Origin: Streptosporangium carneum
GTDB taxonomy: Bacteria > Actinomycetota > Actinomycetes > Streptosporangiales > Streptosporangiaceae
Assembly (NCBI RefSeq): GCF_027922005.1
Contig: NZ_BSEV01000031.1
Span: 44,321-108,320 of the forward strand
Direction of reading: 5' to 3'
Length of the DNA: 64,000 bases
Numbering within the stretch: the stretch's first letter is position 1; the number at the start of each line of letters is the position of its first letter. This document shows positions 43,327 to 51,144 of the stretch, one piece after another. The notes beneath the pieces are model-generated. The model worked only from the letters and a program-made list of their open reading frames with translations, searched no databases and was not told where the DNA came from. Both the position numbers and the translations under genes were made by a program.

Positions 43327-45143
43327 TCCAGTCGATCGACTACTACGCGGTCGCGCCGCTTCTGGTCCTCGCGCTCACCGGCGGCCTCGTGCTGTTGCTG
43401 GACGCCTTCCTGCCGCGCGGGCCGTACGCCCGTCCCGCACTCGGCGCGGTCACCCTGGCGGGGGTGCTCGCGGCTCTGGGCGTCGTGGTCTCACAGGCCT
43501 TCCGCGCGGGAGAAGCCATGCGGACCTTCTGCGTGCCCGACGGGCTGGCCGGCGTCGCCGGGGCGGCTCCCGGTTCGCCGGACCTCGTGGCCTCGGCCGC
43601 GCCGTCAGGAGCACAACTGGGGGCGGCATCGGGAGCGCTCTGGGGAGCATCTCCGCAGGCGCCGCCGGCGACGGTGCCGTGCTCGTTCGTGGTCGACGAC
43701 TTCACCCTGATCTTCGCAGGGCTCGCCCTGGCCGCGGGCGTCATCGTGGTGCTGCTGTCCATGGCTCAGCTCGCCTCCGGCGAGATCCCCGTCGGCGAGT
43801 GGTACTTCCTGCTGCTCTGCACGCTGACCGGCGCGGTCGCCCTGCCCGCCTCCCGAGACCTGATCATGCTGGTCGTCGCGCTTGAGCTGGTCTCGCTGCC
43901 GGTCTTCGCGCTCACCGCGCTCAGACGTTACGACGGCCGAAGCTCGGAGGCGGCGGTCAAGCTCTTCCTGGTCTCGGTGGTCTCCACCGCGGTCATGCTC
44001 TTCGGGGTCTCCCTGCTGTACGGCGTGACGGGGACGGTGTACCTCGAGCGGCTGGCCCAAATCCTGCGCGAGCCGCTCACCGGAACGCCGCTCACCGGAA
44101 CCACCGCGCCCGGGGCGGCCCAGCCCCCCGGCACCGGAGCGTTCACCGCACCCCAAGGCCACGAGGCCTTCACCGGACCCTCTGGTCATGAGGCTCTCAC
44201 CGGAGGCCGTCTCTCCGAGACCCTCGCCGGGGCCGACGGCTCAGGAGCCTATGTCTCCTCGCTCCACATCGCCTACGACCCGCCGCCCGTGCTCACCGTG
44301 GCCGTCGTCCTGGTGCTGGCCGGGTTCGCCTTCAAGATCGCGGCGGTGCCGTTCCACGCGTGGGCGGGCGACGTCTACCAAGGAGCGCCGGTGCCGGTCG
44401 CGGCGCTGCTCTCGGTGATCTCCAAGGCGGCCGGGTTCGCCGGGGTGATCCTCATCCTCGCCGGAGCTCTGGGAGGCCAGGCGGGCACCTGGGTCCCGCT
44501 GGTCGCGATCATCGCCGCGCTGACCATGACGGTCGGCAACCTCCTCGCCCTGCGTCAGCGCCACGCCGTGCGCCTGCTCGCCTGGTCCTCGGTCGCCCAG
44601 TCGGGTTACATCCTCGCCCCCCTCGGCGTTCACGACGACGAGGCGACAAGCGCGTCGATCGCCTACCTGGTGTTCTACGCGGCGATGAACCTCGGGGCGT
44701 TCGCCGTGGTGATGCTGGTGTCGCGGAGCCGGCCTCGCAACGAGCTGGACGACTACCGGGGGCTGGCGTTCCGCAACCCGGTCGCGGGCGTGGCGCTGGT
44801 GTTCTTCCTGGTCTGTCTGGCGGGCCTGCCGCCGGGGCTGGCGGGGATGTTCGCCAAGATCGTGGTGTTCCGGGAGCTCGTCGGAGGCGGTGGGGCCTGG
44901 CTGGCCGCGGTGATGGCCGTCAACACGGTCATCGGCCTCTACTACTACGTCGCCTGGGCTGTGCGGATCCTCACTCCGGTCCCGGTCGGCGAGGGGAGCG
45001 GCGCCGAGGCGGGCGGCGGCCGTACCGGGTGGGTGCCTGTGGGGATCGCGATCGCCCTGGCCGGGGGTGTCGCACTGGTGTTCTCGCTCGCCCCGCAGGT
45101 GGTCCTCGACCTTCTCCCGGAGGCTCTCGTCGCCTCCGGCTGA
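43323..45143 (+). CDS. nuoN: NADH-quinone oxidoreductase subunit N-like
   Basis: 606 residues from GTG 43323, overlapping the nuoM stop. The antiporter core is clear: MLVVALELVSLPVFALTALRRYDGRSSEAAVKLFLVSVVSTAVMLFGVSLLYG, with the conserved glutamate and lysine, and FKIAAVPFHAWAGDVYQGAPVPVAALLSVISKAAGFAG. Two low-complexity segments (about residues 75-120, Ala/Gly/Ser/Pro-rich; about 250-310, L-T-G-T and G-H-E-A) interrupt loops. It is the last nuo gene. Confidence 0.92.
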   Translation: MIQSIDYYAVAPLLVLALTGGLVLLLDAFLPRGPYARPALGAVTLAGVLAALGVVVSQAFRAGEAMRTFCVPDGLAGVAGAAPGSPDLVASAAPSGAQLGAASGALWGASPQAPPATVPCSFVVDDFTLIFAGLALAAGVIVVLLSMAQLASGEIPVGEWYFLLLCTLTGAVALPASRDLIMLVVALELVSLPVFALTALRRYDGRSSEAAVKLFLVSVVSTAVMLFGVSLLYGVTGTVYLERLAQILREPLTGTPLTGTTAPGAAQPPGTGAFTAPQGHEAFTGPSGHEALTGGRLSETLAGADGSGAYVSSLHIAYDPPPVLTVAVVLVLAGFAFKIAAVPFHAWAGDVYQGAPVPVAALLSVISKAAGFAGVILILAGALGGQAGTWVPLVAIIAALTMTVGNLLALRQRHAVRLLAWSSVAQSGYILAPLGVHDDEATSASIAYLVFYAAMNLGAFAVVMLVSRSRPRNELDDYRGLAFRNPVAGVALVFFLVCLAGLPPGLAGMFAKIVVFRELVGGGGAWLAAVMAVNTVIGLYYYVAWAVRILTPVPVGEGSGAEAGGGRTGWVPVGIAIALAGGVALVFSLAPQVVLDLLPEALVASG

Positions 45144-45173
45144 GCGCCCCAGGAAACTCTCGTCGCCTCCGGC
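45124..45173 (+). repeat. 33-bp tandem duplication of the nuoN 3' end
   Basis: CTCTCGTCGCCTCCGGC, the last codons of nuoN, occurs at 45124-45140 and again at 45157-45173. The second copy is outside the gene, after the stop at 45143. The 33-bp period equals 11 codons. Confidence 0.75.
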
Positions 45174-45268
45174 CGGGCGCTTCCGGGAACGTTCGGCCAG
45201 GCCGGAGACGTTGGAATCGGTGAAACGTTGGGGCCGGTAAATCAGCATCAACCGACAAGGGGGGTGTA

Positions 45269-46120
45269 GTGCACCACAACGGTCTGCGTACTGCTGTCCT
45301 TCTGGGCGCGCTGTCCGCGGTGATCATCGCGGTGGGGGCGTGGCTCGGCGGTGGCGTCGGCGTGCAGATCGCGGTTCTGGTCGCCCTGGCGGCCAACGGC
45401 GTCGCCTACTTCTTCTCCGACCGGATCGCCCTGTCCGCCATGCGCGCCCGCCCTGTGAGCGAGGTCGAGCAGCCCGTTCTGTACCGGATCGTGCGGGAGC
45501 TGTCCACCGAGGCCCGCCAGCCCATGCCCAGGCTGTACGTCTCGCCGACCATGCAGCCCAACGCCTTCGCCACGGGGCGCAACCCACGCAACGCCGCGGT
45601 CTGCGTGACCTACGGCATCACCCAGCTCCTCGACGAGTCCGAGTTGCGCGGTGTCATAGGACACGAGCTGTCCCATGTCTACAACCGCGACATCCTGATC
45701 TCGTCCGTGGCCGGAGCGCTCGCCACGATGATCACCTATCTCGGTTACGTCGGCCTGTTCTTCGGCGGGGGAGACGACGACGAGGGTCCGGGTTTCATCG
45801 GCGCGCTGCTCATGATGGTGCTCGGCCCGGTCGCCGCGGGAATGATCCAGATGGCTGTGTCCCGTTCCCGGGAGTACCAGGCGGACGAGTCCGGGGCGCG
45901 GCTGACCGGCGACCCGCTGGCTCTCGCCTCCGCGCTGCGGAAGATAGAGATGGGGGCCCGGCAGCTGCCCTTCCCCGAGAACGCCCGCCTCGCCTCCGCC
46001 TCGCACCTCATGATCGCGAACCCTTTCCGGGGAGCGGGACTTGGCCGGTTGTTCTCCACCCACCCGCCCACCGCGGATCGCGTCGCCCGCCTGGAGCGGA
46101 TGGCGGGCTACCGCCGCTGA
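45269..46120 (+). CDS. htpX: M48-family membrane zinc protease HtpX
   Basis: 283 residues from GTG 45269, preceded by AAGGGGGTG. Two N-terminal helices, then the zinc motif H132-E-L-S-H136 in GVIGHELSHVYNRDIL, two more helices, and the third ligand E202 in SREYQADESGA. It degrades damaged membrane proteins and could serve quality control of the large Nuo complex encoded just upstream. From memory, htpX also follows the second nuo cluster in Streptomyces. Confidence 0.93.
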   Translation: MHHNGLRTAVLLGALSAVIIAVGAWLGGGVGVQIAVLVALAANGVAYFFSDRIALSAMRARPVSEVEQPVLYRIVRELSTEARQPMPRLYVSPTMQPNAFATGRNPRNAAVCVTYGITQLLDESELRGVIGHELSHVYNRDILISSVAGALATMITYLGYVGLFFGGGDDDEGPGFIGALLMMVLGPVAAGMIQMAVSRSREYQADESGARLTGDPLALASALRKIEMGARQLPFPENARLASASHLMIANPFRGAGLGRLFSTHPPTADRVARLERMAGYRR

Positions 46121-46158
46121 CCCGGTCCGGGAGGCCGGGAGCACCGCGACGGCAACCA

Positions 46159-46233
46159 GGCCGGGGAGGCGTCGCGGCAGCCGGGCCGGGGAGGCGTCGC
46201 GGCAGCCGGGCCGGGGAGGCGTCGCGGCAGCCG
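46159..46233. repeat. 25-bp minisatellite, three perfect copies
   Basis: GGCCGGGGAGGCGTCGCGGC plus AGCCG repeats exactly at 46159-46183, 46184-46208 and 46209-46233, with a partial copy upstream. It lies in the convergent gap between htpX and the MFS gene. Confidence 0.9.
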
Positions 46234-46260
46234 GGAACGAGGCGGCCGTGCGGCCCCTCC

Positions 46261-46420
46261 ACGTCGCGCAGCGGGTCGAGTTCCCCCTGCACGTCGTGGA
46301 GTGGGCCGAGCGGCTACCGTCCGTCGCGCAGCGGGTCGAGTTCCCCCGCGCATCCTGGAGCGGGTCGAGCGGCTACCGTACGTCGCGCAGCAGGCCGACC
46401 AGCGGTGCGGCGACGAGGGT
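46261..46420. repeat. 60-bp repeat covering the MFS gene 3' end
   Basis: ACGTCGCGCAGCGGGTCGAG starts near-identical units at 46261 and 46321. A third, diverged copy from 46380 runs into the MFS coding end. The non-coding units therefore look like duplicated MFS C-terminal sequence. Confidence 0.75.
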
Positions 46421-47644
46421 CAGCAGGCCGCAGACCAGGAAGAGCAGGAAGTAGTTCGGCCCCTCGGCGAAGGGGTCGGAGCCGACGGCGAGCAGGATCG
46501 GCGCGACCGCGGGGGCCACCGCGCCGGGCAGGTGTTTGGCCATCGCGAAAGCCCCGAGATAGCGGCCCGCGTCACGCTCGTCGGGGAGCACCTGGGTGAC
46601 CAGGCCGAGGTCCACGGCGTAGTAGACGCCGGTGGCCGCCCCGCTGACGACCGCGACGACCACCACCACCCCGACGCTGGCGGTCACCGCCTTCAGCAGC
46701 AGCATCGCGGCCAGGATCGTCGTCGCCCACAGCACGAAGGGACGTCCCCGGCCGACTCTGGCCGACCAGCGTCCGCCGAGGTAGGCGAAGAGACCGGACA
46801 ACAGGGTGCTGGCGATGGTGGTCAGCCCCACCAGGGCGACGGCGTCCGCGGTGGGCACGCCGACGCGGCTCTGCAGGTAGTAGAGCGAGTATGACGCGAT
46901 CAGCGCGAAGCCGATGCTGACGAGCAGCCGCTGGATCCACAGCAGCCGGTAGTCACTGGCGTGCCGGGGCAGCACGAGCAGCGCCGAGGCGAGACCGCCG
47001 ACGCTCACCGTGCGCCGTTCCGCCGGGTCGAGGCGACGGTCGGGCAGCAGCGCGCAGAGCACGCCCGCCGCCGTCACCGCGAGCCCGCCGCAGATCGTGA
47101 ACTGCGTCAGCAACTCCCCCTTGAATGCCTGGGACAGCACCATCGCCGGGACCACGCCCAGCATGTTGCACATCGAGAACACACCCGCGACGCGGACGCG
47201 ACGCTCGGCGGGGAACTGGTCGACGACCGTGGCGGTCAGTCCGGCCACCATCGCCTGGTAGCCGGTGACCGCGACCATCCAGCCGATCGCCACCATGGCG
47301 ATGGAGCCTGCAAGCGCGAGGACGAGCAGCCCGGCGAGGCCCACCAGCGAGCCGCCCAGGATCCACGGCCTGCGCATGCCGTACCGGCTGGTGGTGCGGT
47401 CGGACAGATGGCCGCTCAACGGGTTGGCGATCACGGTGGCCACCCCGCCGAGCGCCGTGACGAGCCCGAGCGCGGTCTCCTTGCTCTGCGGCGCCATCTC
47501 CTGGATCTTGAGGCTGAGGCCGAGGATGAGCGGCAGGGCTCCGGCGGCGGCGTAGAAGAGTTCGGCGAGGCCGATGGCGGCGACCAGTCCGCGCCGGGGC
47601 GCGGGCCGGGGCACGGCGGTTTCCTGGGGCAGGGTGAGGGACAT
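46373..47644 (-). CDS. Major facilitator superfamily transporter
   Basis: 423 residues from ATG 47644 with about 12 helices. The loop-2/3 motif reads NPLSGHLSDRTTSRYGMRRPWI, the MFS G-x-x-x-D-R signature as also found in GPH and sugar-type carriers. The start lies only 14 bp after the tyrosine phosphatase stop, so they form an operon. The substrate is unknown. The gene ends within a repeat array. Confidence 0.88.
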   Translation of the reverse strand: MSLTLPQETAVPRPAPRRGLVAAIGLAELFYAAAGALPLILGLSLKIQEMAPQSKETALGLVTALGGVATVIANPLSGHLSDRTTSRYGMRRPWILGGSLVGLAGLLVLALAGSIAMVAIGWMVAVTGYQAMVAGLTATVVDQFPAERRVRVAGVFSMCNMLGVVPAMVLSQAFKGELLTQFTICGGLAVTAAGVLCALLPDRRLDPAERRTVSVGGLASALLVLPRHASDYRLLWIQRLLVSIGFALIASYSLYYLQSRVGVPTADAVALVGLTTIASTLLSGLFAYLGGRWSARVGRGRPFVLWATTILAAMLLLKAVTASVGVVVVVAVVSGAATGVYYAVDLGLVTQVLPDERDAGRYLGAFAMAKHLPGAVAPAVAPILLAVGSDPFAEGPNYFLLFLVCGLLTLVAAPLVGLLRDVR

Positions 47645-47658
47645 GGTCGTCTCTCCGA

Positions 47659-48528
47659 TCAGCCGACGAGGGCGGTGCGAAGACGCCGGACGTGGCCCGC
47701 GGTCAGACCGTGGGCCGTGAGCAGCCGTTCGGCGCCCCCTCGGGCGTCGAGGGCGGTCAGGAAGGTGCGCATCGCGGCCTCGGGGGCGTCGAGCAGCCCG
47801 GAGACCGAGCCGGTGGCCTCAGCAAGGTGAGCCGGCGCGGCCCGTGTGCCGGAGCCGCCGCCCTTTCCGAAGCCGCCCTTTCCGAAGCCGCTTTTTCCGA
47901 AGCTGCCCTTGCCGGAGCTACCGCCCTTGCTGGAGCCGCCCTTGTCAGAGCCGTCGCCCTCGCTGGAGCCGCCGCCCTCGGCGGAGGCGGGCACGCGTGA
48001 GCCCAGGCCGAGCATCGTCATGATCTGGGGAAGATGTTCCCCGGTGGCCGCGTAGTCGCGGACGATCGTGTCGTGGTCCACCCCCGCCAGGTCGAGGACC
48101 AGTGCCACGACCAGTCCGGTGCGGTCCTTGCCCGCCGCGCAGTGGACCAGGGCGGGCAGCCCGTCGGCGATCTCGGCCACGACGGAGGCGAACCAGGCGG
48201 TCCGGTGGTCGAGCATCAGCACGTAGAGGTCGCCGAGGTCGATTCCCGGCGGCAGCGCGGACAGGTCGGCGGGGGAGCCGGAGGTGCCGAGTCTGGCGAT
48301 CCTGACGCCGCGCTCGGCCAGGAGGGTCCAGTCGTCATCGGTTCGTTCGGTCTCGCCACGCAGGTCCGCGACGAGTCGCAGCCCTTCCGGCAGGCCGCCG
48401 AGAAGGCCGGCGAGCAGGTCGACGTCGGCGGGGGACAGCGCGTGGGGTTGTGCCGAGCGCAACAGCGTCCCGGGACGGAGGAGGGTTCCGGTGCCGTCGG
48501 CGACGTCACGGAGGTTCAGGAGCGGCAT
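47659..48528 (-). CDS. Protein-tyrosine/serine phosphatase family protein
   Basis: 289 residues from ATG 48528. The P-loop HCAAGKDRTG (C130, R136) and the start LNLRDVADGTGTLLRPGTLLRSAQP are typical of the Y_phosphatase3 family. Residues about 180-230 are a low-complexity Gly/Ser/Lys/Phe insert (KGGSSGKGSFGKSGFGKGG) encoded by 15-bp repeats around 47860-47950. A palindromic operator abuts the start codon, so the mRNA may be leaderless and repressible. It is first in an operon with the MFS gene. Confidence 0.88.
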   Translation of the reverse strand: MPLLNLRDVADGTGTLLRPGTLLRSAQPHALSPADVDLLAGLLGGLPEGLRLVADLRGETERTDDDWTLLAERGVRIARLGTSGSPADLSALPPGIDLGDLYVLMLDHRTAWFASVVAEIADGLPALVHCAAGKDRTGLVVALVLDLAGVDHDTIVRDYAATGEHLPQIMTMLGLGSRVPASAEGGGSSEGDGSDKGGSSKGGSSGKGSFGKSGFGKGGFGKGGGSGTRAAPAHLAEATGSVSGLLDAPEAAMRTFLTALDARGGAERLLTAHGLTAGHVRRLRTALVG

Positions 48529-48529
48529 G

Positions 48530-48545
48530 AGTCATATATATGACT
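48530..48545. promoter_or_regulatory. Perfect palindrome AGTCATATATATGACT, candidate GntR operator
   Basis: A 16-bp perfect palindrome one base upstream of the phosphatase start and 115 bp upstream of the divergent GntR gene. A 14/16 match lies upstream of the metallophosphoesterase at 50296. Confidence 0.65.
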
Positions 48546-48660
48546 GCCTCACCTGCGGGAACGCGGCCGAAAAGTGGACGACCGGTGAACGCGTGAGCAA
48601 CGTTCCCGTCCCTGTGGAACGTCGGCGAGGCCCGCCGCGCGGGAGCCGTACAGTGACCAG

Positions 48661-49368
48661 ATGCCCAGAGAAGCCCGCTACCGCGCGATCGCCCGTGAGC
48701 TCGGGCGGCGCATCGAGTCCGGTGAGCTGCCGCCGGGTGAGCGGCTGCCCACCGAGGACGCGCTCGCCGAGCGGTTCGGCGTCCACCGCCTCACCGCCCG
48801 GCAGGCGATGGTCGAGTTGCGCAGGGCCGGACTGGTCGAGACGCGACACGGCCTGGGCAGTTTCGTCCGGCGCGCTCCGCGCCGGATGGAGGTGTCCGTA
48901 GACCCCGTCACCCGCAGGCACAGGAAGGCGGACCTGGAGGGACTGGCCGAGATCTTCACCGAGGGGGAGGAGATCCTCGACCGGGGCCTCGTCGAGCATC
49001 CGGTGGGCGCGCGCCACCTCGGCGTTCCGGGCGCGGAGGTCTACGAGATCACCACCCTGCTCAGGTCGGGTGGCGCGCCGTGCGTGCTGAGTCGCTACCG
49101 GCTCAGGCCGGAGCGGGCAGACCTCGCTCACGACCCGAGGCTCGGCGTGCTCGGCTCGCTGGAGGCTGCGGGGGCCTCCTACCGCTACACCTGGCACGCG
49201 GTCTCCGCGGACCTGGCCGACCCCGTCGACCAGGCCACGCTCTCGGTCGACGTGGGCGCCGCCGTGCTCGTGCGCGAGGGGCTCGTCGTGCACGGTGACG
49301 AGCCACTGTGTCACGTCGAGCGGCGCTGCCGAGGAGACCTCATCTCCTTCGTCACCCGCTATGACTAG
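48661..49368 (+). CDS. GntR-family regulator with UTRA ligand domain
   Basis: 235 residues from ATG 48661. The winged helix (YRAIARELGRRIESGELPPGERLPTEDALAERFGVHRLTARQAMVELRRAGLVETRHGLGSFV) is followed by a UTRA-type sensor domain (VYEITTLLRSGGAPCVLSRYRL). This is the HutC subfamily, which includes PhnF and DasR. Palindromes in the promoters of the flanking phosphatase and phosphoesterase suggest these are its targets. The effector is unknown. Its end overlaps the convergent phosphoesterase by 17 bp. Confidence 0.9.
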   Translation: MPREARYRAIARELGRRIESGELPPGERLPTEDALAERFGVHRLTARQAMVELRRAGLVETRHGLGSFVRRAPRRMEVSVDPVTRRHRKADLEGLAEIFTEGEEILDRGLVEHPVGARHLGVPGAEVYEITTLLRSGGAPCVLSRYRLRPERADLAHDPRLGVLGSLEAAGASYRYTWHAVSADLADPVDQATLSVDVGAAVLVREGLVVHGDEPLCHVERRCRGDLISFVTRYD

Positions 49369-50260
49369 CCAGGTGGTCGAGAAGCAGTTGAGTGTCCAGT
49401 TCGTACACCGGAGGCGCGGACGACAGGGGGACCACCGTGGTGATCACGCCGTCCTCGGTGACGTCCACCCTGCTGAAGGCCTGGAACGGCATCCCCCTGG
49501 TCCTGCCCGCCGGGGCCATCGTGTCGGCGCCGTAGGCGGAACCCGGACCGACCCAGACGGGGATCCCGGCGAACATGCCCGCCGAGGCGCTGTGGGTGTG
49601 CCCGGTGAGCACCAGCCGTACATCGGAGCCGGCCAGCACCCCGGCCAGCTTCTCCGGGGCGCGCAGGCCGATCCCGTCCATCAGCGGCAGCACGCTGGGA
49701 ACGGGCGGATGGTGGAGCACCAGCACGCTTCCGTCGGGCGCGGGCGTGGCCAGAGCCGAGGCCAGCCACTCCAACTGGTCGTCGGACAGCTCGCCGTGGT
49801 GCGCGCCGGGCACGGTGCTGTCGAGGACCACGACGCGCAGGCCGCCGATCCGGACCACGACGTCGTACGGCTCGTCACCCGCCTGGCGACCAGGATCGTC
49901 GTCCGCTCCGCCGCCTGACCCGCTGCCTGGCCCGGTGCCCGCCCCGTCGCCCGGAACGGCGCCGACGAGCGTGGAGCGGAAGGCGCGGCGTTCGTCGTGG
50001 TTGCCCATCGCGACCACCACGGTCGCGGCGAGTTTGTCGGCGGCGGACTGAAGCGCCTGCGCCACCAGACGGTAGGAGGGCTCGTCCCCCTGGTCGGCGA
50101 TGTCGCCGGACACGATCAGCGCGTCCACGGGCTGACCGGAGGCGACCACGGTGTCCAGCGCGGTCCTGAAAGCCGCCGTTGAGTCGACGGAGCCGTGGAG
50201 CAGTCCCTCGGCGACGGCGTGGACATCGGTGAGATGGATGAGGGTGTAACGCTTTGCCAT
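49352..50260 (-). CDS. Calcineurin-like metallophosphoesterase
   Basis: 302 residues from ATG 50260 (a GTG at 50284 gives a longer, less likely form). The dinuclear-metal motifs are in order: LTDVHA, IVSGDIADQG, VAMGNHDE, VLHHPP and LTGHTHS. It resembles the class III cyclic-nucleotide or glycerophosphodiester phosphodiesterases. A short Gly/Asp-rich insert follows the GNHDE motif. An operator-like palindrome 36 bp upstream links it to the GntR regulator. Confidence 0.88.
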   Translation of the reverse strand: MAKRYTLIHLTDVHAVAEGLLHGSVDSTAAFRTALDTVVASGQPVDALIVSGDIADQGDEPSYRLVAQALQSAADKLAATVVVAMGNHDERRAFRSTLVGAVPGDGAGTGPGSGSGGGADDDPGRQAGDEPYDVVVRIGGLRVVVLDSTVPGAHHGELSDDQLEWLASALATPAPDGSVLVLHHPPVPSVLPLMDGIGLRAPEKLAGVLAGSDVRLVLTGHTHSASAGMFAGIPVWVGPGSAYGADTMAPAGRTRGMPFQAFSRVDVTEDGVITTVVPLSSAPPVYELDTQLLLDHLASHSG

Positions 50261-50295
50261 GACGCCAAGGGTTGTCCACGCCACTGAACGTGATT

Positions 50296-50311
50296 AGTCA
50301 TCTATATGAAT
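50296..50311. promoter_or_regulatory. Second GntR operator-like site
   Basis: AGTCATCTATATGAAT matches the palindrome at 48530-48545 in 14 of 16 positions. It lies 36 bp upstream of the phosphoesterase start. Confidence 0.55.
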
Positions 50312-50547
50312 TACGGCGGTACGGCTTACGCCGGGGCACACCGCTCCGGAGCGCCCTCCGCCGTCCCGGCACGGACACCGCCCGCCCGATCCGTACGGGA
50401 AACGGGCGGGCGGGCCGTGGCGTACAGATCCCCGCCGAGCAGGCGGAGCCGAGAAACGCAGGGGTGAGAACGGGCAGGGTGTGCTGGACGGTGGCGGGAC
50501 ACCCGGTTCGGGAACGCCTGGGGTTCGGGGACCTCGGGACAGGAAGC
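50312..50547. other. Intergenic region, nothing recognised
   Basis: 236 bp between the phosphoesterase promoter and the end of the pyridoxamine-oxidase-like gene. No gene, repeat or clear hairpin is seen. Confidence 0.4.
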
Positions 50548-51123
50548 TCAGGAGCGCTGGGTGGCCGGGGCCGTCTCCTCCGGCGACAGACCGGGGATGC
50601 CGTCGATGCTCTCCCTGTTGTTCTTGGCGCGGTAGACGCGCCGCTGCTGGACGTCCTTGCGCTCCGCCCACTCGTCCAGAAGTGGCCGGTCCTTGTCGAA
50701 GGACATGAACGGGACAGCGAAGCCGCAGGAGTCGGAGATGCGGTCGCAGTCGACGACGATGATCGACCGCACACCCGGATGCGGGCCGAACTTCGTGATC
50801 AACTGGGGGAAGTCGGGGTCCTCGGGGACGACGACCCGGCCGGTGCCGTACAGGCGAAGAATGTTGGGGGAACCGGAGAAGGCGCAGAACATGACCGTGA
50901 TGCGTCCGTTCTGGCGGAGGTGGGAGATGGTCTCGACGCCGCTGCCGTCCAGGTCGAGGTAGGCCACCGTGGTGTCGTCGAGGACGGTGAAGGTGTCGGG
51001 GTATCCCTTGGGGGAGACGTTGACGTGACCGCCCTGTTCGGGAGCGGTTGCGACGAAGTAGACCGGCTGCGCTCCGATGAACTCGCGCAGCCGGTCGTCG
51101 AGCCTTTCATGAATTTTCCCCAT
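50548..51123 (-). CDS. Pyridoxamine 5'-phosphate oxidase family protein
   Basis: 191 residues from ATG 51123. The split-barrel flavin-binding fold shows in QPVYFVATAPEQGGHVNVSPKGYPDTFTVLDDTTVAYLDLDGSGVETISHLRQNGRITVMFCAF. The family includes PNPOx, F420-dependent reductases and general stress proteins, and the cofactor cannot be decided here. There is no signal peptide. It stands alone, with the secreted propeller gene 21 bp away in the same orientation. Confidence 0.82.
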   Translation of the reverse strand: MGKIHERLDDRLREFIGAQPVYFVATAPEQGGHVNVSPKGYPDTFTVLDDTTVAYLDLDGSGVETISHLRQNGRITVMFCAFSGSPNILRLYGTGRVVVPEDPDFPQLITKFGPHPGVRSIIVVDCDRISDSCGFAVPFMSFDKDRPLLDEWAERKDVQQRRVYRAKNNRESIDGIPGLSPEETAPATQRS

Positions 51124-51144
51124 GAAGGGGACGATAGATGGTGG

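Noticed and set aside
46159..46420. Repeat arrays considered as CRISPR
   Set aside because: Units are directly adjacent with no unique spacers, and no cas gene is present.
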